This document shows positions 1 through 5,086 of a stretch of 5,086 nt of DNA, piece after piece; positions within the stretch are counted from its first letter, which is position 1, and each line of letters opens with the position of its first letter. The position numbers were made by a program, and so were the translations under genes. The DNA comes from Bacillota bacterium (lineage in GTDB: Bacteria > Bacillota_I > Bacilli_A > Erysipelotrichales > Erysipelotrichaceae): assembly GCA_023388035.1 (NCBI GenBank), contig JAEWGY010000047.1, forward strand, positions 1 to 5,086. Direction: 5' to 3'. The notes under the pieces were generated by a model. It was not told the origin of the DNA. It was given only the letters and a program-made list of their open reading frames with translations, and searched no databases.

Positions 1-938
1 CCTTCCTTAGATCCCCTATTACAAGATTTAAATATTTTATGAAATTTTTTAATTTTAGCAAAGATCCCACTTATTTCAAGTTCGCTAAGTGGTCTTAGAA
101 AAGAAAAATAACGGATATTTAAATTTAAATCTTTAATTAGCTCATTAAAATCCTTTTCAAAAGCAAATGATTTAGAATACTGATGATTGATATCACTATC
201 CTTAACACTTGATTCATTGGCACTTGCTTCATTAGATAAAGCAATATTTGAGATCCCATTAAGGTATGCACATATTACTGATGTGAATGCTAATAAAGCT
301 GAAAAAGGAGTATGTCCATTTAAATAATTCAAAGCATTATATTTAATAATTTTCTGATCAAATTTTCTTTGCGTAATTATCCTTGGCTTAGCAAGTAAAT
401 TCATACAATCCTTAATTGCCTTAGACTCATTAAGTGCAAAAAGTGTTAGATCTAAATCTTTTAATAGATGAGCGCTAACTAAAGAATCCTTACCCCCACC
501 TATCGGTAATAAATAGCGATTATTCATTGAATAATTATGGGATGATTTATTAATTTTTAGATCCTTCTCATAAACAAAATCAAAAAGTTTATCTAAGTCA
601 ATATTATTTAAGTAACGATACTCACCTAAACCATGATGTGCTAATTTATAAAAAAATACTTCTTCCTTATGGTTCAATTTAAAATTGAGGATAAAATTTT
701 TAGCACATACTAATTTATAAACGGAGTAAGCCTCCACGATTCCAAGATATCTAATTAAAGTTTCTAACTCATAACTATCTTTTTTAATACTACTTGGTAT
801 TTTATATTCAGTATTAAAGGTATCTAAGTTTTCAATTTCAAATTCATAAATAATGCTTAAATAATTTTCTTTAAATTCATATTTATAATCTTTGAAATAA
901 AAATTAGGAAATCGCTCTCTTAATTCATTATATTTCAT
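1..938 (-). CDS. murL: MurL-like UDP-MurNAc-L-Ala-L-Glu epimerase family protein (partial, C-terminus beyond left edge)
   Basis: The reading frame is open from an ATG at 938 to the window edge (312 full codons), so the C-terminus is missing. Visible motifs resemble MurL, which uses ATP to epimerise the terminal L-Glu of UDP-MurNAc-L-Ala-L-Glu to D-Glu in the cytoplasm during peptidoglycan precursor synthesis. They are LPIGGGKDS at residues 144-152 (PP-loop-like ATP site), NGHTPFSA at 207-214, SNEASANE at 235-242, NHQYSKS at 251-257 and a SCN near 305-307; the IVEAYSVYK segment at 67-75 matches the family's N-terminal helix. The start overlaps the end of the phosphodiesterase gene by 11 bases and has AAGG 9 bases upstream. 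Family recognition is from memory of motifs. A related PP-loop ATPase of other function is possible. The partner ligase MurD2 is not in the window. Confidence 0.62.
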   Translation of the reverse strand, partial: MKYNELRERFPNFYFKDYKYEFKENYLSIIYEFEIENLDTFNTEYKIPSSIKKDSYELETLIRYLGIVEAYSVYKLVCAKNFILNFKLNHKEEVFFYKLAHHGLGEYRYLNNIDLDKLFDFVYEKDLKINKSSHNYSMNNRYLLPIGGGKDSLVSAHLLKDLDLTLFALNESKAIKDCMNLLAKPRIITQRKFDQKIIKYNALNYLNGHTPFSALLAFTSVICAYLNGISNIALSNEASANESSVKDSDINHQYSKSFAFEKDFNELIKDLNLNIRYFSFLRPLSELEISGIFAKIKKFHKIFKSCNRGSKE

Positions 939-1389
939 ATCTTTTAACCTTAAGCTCTTTTTTATTTACCTCTATAATCATATATGAAGGCTTTGATAAG
1001 TCTCTATTATATGCTAAAGATCCTGGATTAAGCAATCTTATACCATCAATGATCTTATCTGTATAGATATGAGTATGACCAAAAAGAATGTGACTACAAT
1101 TTAATTTTTTAGCTTTATCAATCATTGGTAAATACTTATTAAAATAACTAAAATGAAGATGGGAATGACAAATGAAAAAACGAATTTCTTCAATTGTTAT
1201 TACTAACTCACTTGGAAAATCTGCAAAGTCATTATTACCCAATACAGTTAGAAAGGGTTCTATTTCTTCCTTATTTAATTCACTATCACCACAGTGCAAA
1301 AAATAATCAGCATCACTATGTAATTCTAAAACCTTTCGTAAACGATCATTTTTAAGATGGCTATCACTAACAACTACTACTTTTTTCAT
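928..1389 (-). CDS. YfcE/YsnB (MJ0936-type) metallophosphoesterase
   Basis: A 153-residue calcineurin-like phosphodiesterase, the usual length for the short YfcE/MJ0936 class of cytoplasmic enzymes, which use two metal ions and hydrolyse phosphodiesters in vitro; the natural substrate is generally unknown. All core metal-site motifs are present: D9-S-H11, GD at 34-35, GNND at 51-54, H75-S-H77, and GHTH at 104-107, followed by LNPGS at 120-124. It should therefore be active. The ATG has AAGGA 9 bases upstream, overlapping the stop of the preceding gene 11 bases away. The Bacillus homologue ysnB lies next to the RdgB-type gene ysnA; here rdgB is in the same operon but two membrane-protein genes separate them. 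The exact role is not deducible from sequence. Confidence 0.93.
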   Translation of the reverse strand: MKKVVVVSDSHLKNDRLRKVLELHSDADYFLHCGDSELNKEEIEPFLTVLGNNDFADFPSELVITIEEIRFFICHSHLHFSYFNKYLPMIDKAKKLNCSHILFGHTHIYTDKIIDGIRLLNPGSLAYNRDLSKPSYMIIEVNKKELKVKRYEI

Positions 1390-1400
1390 ATTTCACTTCC

Positions 1401-2210
1401 TTATTTACCAATATATCGAAAACTATTATTACTAATTTCTTTAAAACCATAATTATTTAAAATGGCTTTAAATTCCTTAGGAGCATCTAAGTCAAAACTT
1501 AGTCCTAATTGATAATAATTAGATCCTGGAATAATATTAGCATCATTTAAAGACTTTGCATCATGAAATGAAAGATATGATCTAGTGATTAAAATATCAC
1601 TTTTCTGATATCCTAAATTTTCAAAGTCCTTTAAGGCTTTAATAAATTCTGATAAAGCAAGATATCTTAAAGTAATTACACTATTATCTTTAAACTCACC
1701 TATGCTGCCTAAATCAGAAATCGTCCTAGTTGCGACTGTTTTATTTTGATCCAGCATTAAATCTAAGGAATGAGGATTAAAAACTAATTCCTTCCCTTTA
1801 AATTCTGGTCTTTGGTAATAATCTAAGATTTCAGTATAGTAATATTCAGTTAGGTAAGCACTGATTTTATTTATATCTTCATTAAATAGGTATTCACTAA
1901 AATCAACAATCTGTTCATTATTAGCATACCAGATTAAACTCGCATAATGGTCATACTCTTTTAAATGATAAATATTAAATTTAGGACTATTTAAATATTT
2001 AAAGATGCGACTTGGTTCAATTGCATATTCAACTATATATTCAATTTCTTCATTACTCAGTTTTGATTTTAAACTATTATATTCATATTCACTAAGCTCA
2101 TAGGGATACCTTGATAAATTATCATATCTTACATTAATAAAATAAAAAGCTAATGAAAAGATAAATATAACCATTAAAACTAAATATACACTTGTTCTTT
2201 TTTTATTCAC
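1401..2210 (-). CDS. Membrane-anchored VanY-family D,D-carboxypeptidase-like protein, probable pseudoenzyme
   Basis: 269 residues with one N-terminal membrane helix (about residues 7-27) and the rest probably outside the cell. The C-terminal half can be aligned by eye to VanY/DacY/LdcB peptidases, which trim peptidoglycan stem peptides. RSY at 210-212 matches the SGYRSY motif; P228-G-S-N-Y-Y233-Q-L-G-L-S-F-D240-L matches PGHSEHQTGLAVDL; YGF at 254-256 and SFRYIGK at 263-269 match YGF and WHFRYVGK. The first zinc His is Tyr233, the last zinc His is Ser263, and the catalytic Glu of EPWH is replaced by Ser260; only Asp240 remains. The loop between YGF and the last motif is also shortened. This suggests a non-catalytic, perhaps peptidoglycan-binding or scaffolding, protein. 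The GTG start is the first possible one: an in-frame TAA lies two codons upstream. It overlaps the previous gene by 8 bases. Confidence 0.7.
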   Translation of the reverse strand: MNKKRTSVYLVLMVIFIFSLAFYFINVRYDNLSRYPYELSEYEYNSLKSKLSNEEIEYIVEYAIEPSRIFKYLNSPKFNIYHLKEYDHYASLIWYANNEQIVDFSEYLFNEDINKISAYLTEYYYTEILDYYQRPEFKGKELVFNPHSLDLMLDQNKTVATRTISDLGSIGEFKDNSVITLRYLALSEFIKALKDFENLGYQKSDILITRSYLSFHDAKSLNDANIIPGSNYYQLGLSFDLDAPKEFKAILNNYGFKEISNNSFRYIGK

Positions 2211-3381
2211 GAATTAAAAAATCCTTTCCTTTTATATGTTCATATAAACTTAAATTATTAAAATCAAGTTCCCTACTAATAGTATAAATCACTAAAGCAA
2301 CACAATTAGATAAATTTAGACTTCTAGCATCCTTAACCATCGGAATTCGATAACAATTATTTAAATTACTTACAAGTAATTCTTTAGGGATACCAGTACT
2401 TTCCTTACCGAAAATAAGATAAATATCTTGATTAATCTTATGTTTTAATTTAAGTTTGCCTAAATCTTTTTTAGCATAACGTGTTAAAAAAATAAAATAA
2501 CCACTGTTATTCTTTTTAAGAAATTCATCATAGGATGGATGTATTTCATAGTCTAGGGCTAAAAGATAATCCATCGCTGCTCTTTTAAGTGTTTTTTCTG
2601 AAAGTTCAAATCCTAATGGCTCAATTAAGTGCAGCTTTGCACCAAAAGCCATTGCCGTTCTCATGATATTACCTGTATTAGCAGGAATTTCTGGTTCATA
2701 TAAAACAATATGAATCCTAGCCTCATTTTTTTTATTTTTAATGTAATTTATAATAAAAATAATTATAGCAAATAAAGCTATCACTAATACATATCTAATT
2801 AAAACTAGCTTTACTAAATCAAAGAAAAGACCTTCAGGAGTGAGATTGATTAAACGGGACTTGCTTGGATCTAGTAACCAAAGATCAGATCTAAAGAATA
2901 AATGATGAAAAAAGATCCAAAACCGTTCAAAATTAGTAATAATACTAAGCACAATACAAATAATAATCGTTATGAAAATAATCAAACAATTCTTTAAAGC
3001 AATAGCTAAATCCTTAATTCTTTTAGACATTCCTAAAAAACTGATAAAGCCAACTATAAGTACCATAAAATTAAAATAATTATAGCTAGTGAAAAGGTCT
3101 TTAACCTCCTTAAGGTGTAAAATTTCTTTTTGATTATAAAAATAAATATCATCTTTTAAATTAATATTGACAATGTACTCTTTATCATTTTTAAAATAAT
3201 CAATCGTATCACTAAAAACATCTTTAATCTTCTCTTCACTTAAATTTAATTGTGCTGATAAATTATGTTTAGTAATTTCTTTATAATAAAAATTTTTATC
3301 TAGGATAGTAAAGTTCATGATAAAAGCTAAAGCTATTATAAAAAATGAGAGACAAAATAAATGATTAAGTATTCTTTTCAA
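2203..3381 (-). CDS. trmL: DUF1461 membrane domain fused to TrmL tRNA (cytidine/uridine-34-2'-O)-methyltransferase
   Basis: One uninterrupted 392-residue frame holds two normally separate proteins. Residues 1-218 match the DUF1461 (TIGR01906) integral membrane family: helices near 7-26, 104-119, 131-150 and 191-213, an outer loop with LHLKEVKDLF (88-97), then FHHLFFRSD (158-166), WLLDP (168-172) and TPEGLFFD (181-188). Residues 222-392 are a complete SPOUT-class TrmL, which 2'-O-methylates wobble base 34 of tRNA-Leu using S-adenosylmethionine: EPEIPANTGNIMRTA (229-243), LIFGKESTGIP (322-332) and IPMVKDARSLNLSNCVA (346-362). Positive charges at both ends and in the 119-124 loop put the N-terminus and TrmL in the cytoplasm, so the enzyme would be membrane-tethered. 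The start is TTG, supported by AGGAG 6 bases upstream; it overlaps rdgB by 17 bases. Function of DUF1461 is unknown. The trmL symbol applies to the C-terminal domain. Confidence 0.88.
   Translation of the reverse strand: MKRILNHLFCLSFFIIALAFIMNFTILDKNFYYKEITKHNLSAQLNLSEEKIKDVFSDTIDYFKNDKEYIVNINLKDDIYFYNQKEILHLKEVKDLFTSYNYFNFMVLIVGFISFLGMSKRIKDLAIALKNCLIIFITIIICIVLSIITNFERFWIFFHHLFFRSDLWLLDPSKSRLINLTPEGLFFDLVKLVLIRYVLVIALFAIIIFIINYIKNKKNEARIHIVLYEPEIPANTGNIMRTAMAFGAKLHLIEPLGFELSEKTLKRAAMDYLLALDYEIHPSYDEFLKKNNSGYFIFLTRYAKKDLGKLKLKHKINQDIYLIFGKESTGIPKELLVSNLNNCYRIPMVKDARSLNLSNCVALVIYTISRELDFNNLSLYEHIKGKDFLIRE
2223..2227 (-). promoter_or_regulatory. Ribosome binding site candidate for the VanY-like gene (GTG start)
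   Basis: AAAGG on the minus strand, part of AGGAAAGG at 2223-2230, lies 12 bases before GTG 2210. This is longer than optimal, so initiation may depend on ribosomes finishing the upstream gene, whose TAA overlaps this start (GTGAATAA). Confidence 0.4.
2723..2733 (-). other. Run of eight A with possible -1 slippery site at the DUF1461/TrmL junction
   Basis: On the minus strand the coding sequence reads AAA AAA AAT GAG (codons 217-220). It contains A-AAA-AAT (2731-2725), which fits the X-XXY-YYZ slippery pattern. After a -1 shift the next codon, at 2725-2723, is TGA, so slipped ribosomes would stop at once and release DUF1461 without TrmL. I see no convincing GC-rich stem downstream, so use of the site is speculative. 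Confidence 0.3.
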
Positions 3382-3937
3382 GATAGACTCCTAATTTAAG
3401 TAAAGCCTTAGCACGGTGTGAATTTTGATTTTTAAATTCTTCACCCAGTTTTGCTACTGTCTTATCATGGCCTTTAGGAATGAAAATAGGATCATAGCCA
3501 AAACTGATACTATCATCATATTCATTACTAATACTTCCTAAAAAATTACCTTCAAAAAAAGTTTCAATACCATCATTAATAAAACAGATACTACAATGAA
3601 AAAAGGCCTTACGATTATCAACATCCTTTAAAAGATCAACGATGAATTGGTTTTTAATTTTATAATCATCAGTATTAAGAAAACGTGCTGAATAAATACC
3701 AGGATAATTATTTAGATATTCAATACATAAACCACTATCATCAGCAATTGTAGGTAAATGATATTTTAAATAATAATATCTAGCTTTAATTGCGGCATTT
3801 TCCTTAAAACTTTCACCATCTTCAATTACTACATCAGTATCATTAAGATCACATAAAGAAATTACTTCATGTTTTTTTAGGATTTTCTTAACTTCATTTA
3901 ACTTATGTTTATTTGTAGTTGCGAATAAAATTTTCAT
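3365..3937 (-). CDS. rdgB: RdgB/HAM1 XTP/dITP pyrophosphatase
   Basis: 190 residues, normal for the Ham1/RdgB family. The enzyme hydrolyses dITP, XTP and ITP to monophosphate and pyrophosphate in the cytoplasm, keeping deaminated purines out of DNA and RNA. Signature motifs are all present: ATTNKHKLNE (6-15), EDGESFKENAAIKA (39-52), the catalytic ADDSGL (65-70, D67), PGIYSARF (79-86), SFGYDPIF (145-152) and SHRAKA (173-178). The ATG has AGGAG 5 bases upstream and an extended -10 promoter just before it, so this is the first gene of the leftward operon. In Bacillus the homologue (ysnA) sits beside the phosphodiesterase ysnB, also found in this operon. Nothing suggests loss of activity. Confidence 0.97.
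   Translation of the reverse strand: MKILFATTNKHKLNEVKKILKKHEVISLCDLNDTDVVIEDGESFKENAAIKARYYYLKYHLPTIADDSGLCIEYLNNYPGIYSARFLNTDDYKIKNQFIVDLLKDVDNRKAFFHCSICFINDGIETFFEGNFLGSISNEYDDSISFGYDPIFIPKGHDKTVAKLGEEFKNQNSHRAKALLKLGVYLEKNT
3388..3392 (-). promoter_or_regulatory. Ribosome binding site that decides the TTG start of the DUF1461-TrmL gene
   Basis: AGGAG on the minus strand lies 6 bases before the TTG at 3381 and within the coding end of rdgB. The first in-frame ATG lies 21 codons further in, inside the first membrane helix, and would remove most of it. The good spacing makes TTG the likely start and suggests coupling to rdgB translation. Confidence 0.7.
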
Positions 3938-3942
3938 AAAAA

Positions 3943-3947
3943 CTCCT
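3943..3947 (-). promoter_or_regulatory. Ribosome binding site of rdgB
   Basis: AGGAG on the minus strand, 5 bases before ATG 3937. It fixes the rdgB start and lies at the predicted 5' end of the operon transcript, so the full Shine-Dalgarno may only just be included in the mRNA. Confidence 0.7.
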
Positions 3948-3952
3948 AATTT

Positions 3953-3961
3953 ATTATAACA
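3953..3961 (-). promoter_or_regulatory. Extended -10 promoter for the rdgB operon
   Basis: Read on the minus strand, 3961 to 3953 is TGTTATAAT, a perfect TGn-TATAAT extended -10 element. A matching -35 box around 3976-3981 is poor (AAAATA), which an extended -10 can compensate. Transcription should start near 3946, leaving a very short leader that begins at or inside the AGGAG ribosome binding site at 3943-3947. No experimental support. Confidence 0.6.
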
Positions 3962-3989
3962 CTTTTTAAAAAATCTATTTTAAATAATG

Positions 3990-3995
3990 TATAAT
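3990..3995 (+). promoter_or_regulatory. -10 box of the DUF1846 gene, implying a leaderless mRNA
   Basis: A perfect TATAAT at 3990-3995, preceded directly by TG (3988-3989). Seven bases separate it from ATG 4003, so a start 6-8 bases downstream would put the 5' end of the mRNA at or next to the A of the ATG. No purine-rich Shine-Dalgarno exists in the gap on this strand. The -35 region (about 3966-3972) is A/T-only and weak. Confidence 0.55.
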
Positions 3996-4002
3996 ATTTA
4001 TC

Positions 4003-5086
4003 ATGAGTAAAATTGGATTTAATAATGATTTATATATATCAATGCAATCTGAGAATATTTTAAAAAGGATTGCGAAGTTTGAAAAATTATATTTAGAATT
4101 CGGTGGTAAGTTATTTGATGACTACCATGCATCAAGAGTCTTACCTGGCTTTATGCCTGATAGTAAACTTAAGATGTTACTTACTATTAAAGATAAGGTT
4201 GAGATGATGATTGTTATTAATGCTGATCATATTTCATCAAAAGTTAGAAAGGACTTTAATATCTCCTATGATCAGGAATTAATGCGTTTAATTGACGCTT
4301 TTAAAATGGCTGATTTATATATTGGATCAATTATTATTACTAACTTTAAAAATCAAGAAAAAGCTATCAAATTAAGAGAAAAATTAGAAGCTAATAATTA
4401 TAAAGTAGCCTATCATTATCCAATTCCAAATTATCCAATGGATGTTGATTTCATCTGTAGCAAGGAAGGATTTGGTAAGGATGAATATATTAAAACAACT
4501 AAGCCCCTAGTAGTAATTACTGCTCCAGGTCCTGGTTCTGGTAAACTTGCAACCTGTCTTTCACAAATTTATAATGATTACCAACATAATATTAAAGCTG
4601 GTTATGCAAAATATGAAACCTTCCCTATTTGGAATCAACCTCTTAAATCTAAAATTAATATTGCTTATGAAGCTGCAACTGCAGATTTAAATGATGTTAA
4701 TATGATTGATCCCTTTCATTTAGAAGCTTATAATGAAAAGACAGTTAATTATAATCGTGATGTTGAATCATTCCCTATTGTTTCTTCTTTACTTAAGAAA
4801 ATCATGGGTCATGAAGTTTATAAATCACCTACTGACATGGGAGTTAATATGGTTGGTTTTTGCATTAGCGATCAAAGTGTTTGTGATGAAGCAAGTGAAA
4901 ATGAAATTATTAGACGCTACTATGATGCCTTAGTAGATCAAAAGCGTAATGATCTTGACGCAACTATTACAAATCGCATTCTTTCAATTATTCACAATAA
5001 TAATATTGATATTAATAAACGTGATGTTGTTAAAGTAGCAAGAAAACTTGGTGATGAAACTAAACAGCCAGCATGTGCTATTAAAC
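4003..5086 (+). CDS. DUF1846 / UPF0371 family protein (partial, C-terminus beyond right edge)
   Basis: The frame is open from ATG 4003 to the edge, 361 full codons of a family about 500 residues long, so roughly the last quarter is missing. Recognisable conserved blocks are MSKIGF at the N-terminus, LEFGGKLFDDYHASRVLPGF (31-50), PLVVITAPGPGSGK (168-181), AGYAKYETFPIWN (199-211), YEAATADLNDVNMIDPFHLE (222-241), VNYNRDVE (248-255) and YKSPTDMGVN (273-282). The GPGSGK segment looks like a phosphate-binding loop but is one residue short of a Walker A motif and lacks the following Ser/Thr. A crystal structure exists for a family member, but to my knowledge the biochemical function is not established. 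The start matches the conserved family N-terminus although no ribosome binding site precedes it. It is transcribed away from the operon on its left. Confidence 0.93.
   Translation, partial: MSKIGFNNDLYISMQSENILKRIAKFEKLYLEFGGKLFDDYHASRVLPGFMPDSKLKMLLTIKDKVEMMIVINADHISSKVRKDFNISYDQELMRLIDAFKMADLYIGSIIITNFKNQEKAIKLREKLEANNYKVAYHYPIPNYPMDVDFICSKEGFGKDEYIKTTKPLVVITAPGPGSGKLATCLSQIYNDYQHNIKAGYAKYETFPIWNQPLKSKINIAYEAATADLNDVNMIDPFHLEAYNEKTVNYNRDVESFPIVSSLLKKIMGHEVYKSPTDMGVNMVGFCISDQSVCDEASENEIIRRYYDALVDQKRNDLDATITNRILSIIHNNNIDINKRDVVKVARKLGDETKQPACAIK

Noticed and set aside
1..938. QueC-type or NAD-synthetase-type PP-loop enzyme
   Set aside because: The loop reads PIGGGKDS, not SGGxDS, and the NGHTPFSA, SNEASANE and NHQYSKS blocks fit the MurL family better.
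1401..2210. Active zinc D,D-carboxypeptidase
   Set aside because: Two of three zinc ligands and the catalytic Glu are replaced, so calling it an enzyme would mislead.
2203..3381. The fusion as two separate genes with an unannotated stop or frameshift
   Set aside because: No stop codon interrupts the frame, and both domains are read in the same frame across the junction; sequencing error remains possible and is listed as a test.
3963..3987. A/T-only stretch with T-runs and A-runs resembling a bidirectional terminator
   Set aside because: No GC-containing stem can be drawn, and divergent genes do not need a terminator here; it fits promoter spacer better.
4733..4933. A 66-codon open frame on the plus strand, inside the DUF1846 gene
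   Set aside because: It lies in another frame of a strongly conserved coding region, has no ribosome binding site and its translation resembles no family; it is a shadow frame.
1..5086. GATC seems frequent (about two dozen by eye, roughly twice what base composition predicts)
   Set aside because: The count is rough, the sites lie inside genes in common codon pairs, and there is no spacing pattern or methylase gene nearby.
1..5086. Mycoplasma-type genetic code (TGA as Trp)
   Set aside because: The Trp positions checked are TGG, a CGG Arg codon is used, and the presence of wall-related genes does not fit a wall-less mollicute.
1..5086. CRISPR arrays, insertion sequences, tRNA or rRNA genes
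   Set aside because: No spaced direct repeats, terminal inverted repeats, transposase motifs or tRNA-like folds were seen; the window is almost entirely protein-coding.

Overview
The window is AT-rich (clearly below 35% GC by eye) and almost fully coding. It suggests a walled, low-GC member of the Bacilli or Erysipelotrichia-like Bacillota. The reasons are the codon use, the AGGAG-type ribosome binding sites, a pairing of rdgB with a YsnB/YfcE phosphodiesterase that recalls Bacillus, and a UPF0371/DUF1846 gene typical of Firmicutes. Trp is TGG at every site checked, CGG occurs as an Arg codon, and every complete gene ends in TAA. This fits the standard bacterial code and argues against Mycoplasma/Spiroplasma. 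The assignment to a lineage is inference; no rRNA or marker phylogeny is available here.

Layout: a 65-base gap (3938-4002) separates two divergent transcription units. Leftward (minus strand) runs a tightly packed five-gene operon: rdgB (3365-3937), a membrane DUF1461 domain fused to a TrmL tRNA methyltransferase (2203-3381), a membrane-anchored VanY-like protein that has lost most zinc-site residues (1401-2210), a YfcE/YsnB phosphodiesterase (928-1389), and a MurL-like protein cut by the left edge (1-938). Neighbouring genes overlap by 17, 8 and 11 bases, or are 11 bases apart, so translational coupling is likely; two of them use TTG and GTG starts. Rightward runs a DUF1846/UPF0371 gene (4003 to the right edge) whose -10 box lies so close to its ATG that the mRNA is probably leaderless.

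The operon mixes housekeeping nucleotide and RNA care (RdgB removing non-canonical NTPs, TrmL methylating the tRNA wobble base) with cell-wall functions (MurL-like epimerase for D-Glu in muropeptide precursors, VanY-like fold). The points most worth a second look are the DUF1461-TrmL fusion, which would tether a tRNA-modifying enzyme to the membrane and has a slippery A-run exactly at the domain junction; the VanY-family pseudoenzyme; and the MurL-like gene in a Bacillota-like background. I see no RNA genes, mobile elements, CRISPR arrays or clear intrinsic terminators, and no gene-free stretch longer than 65 bases.
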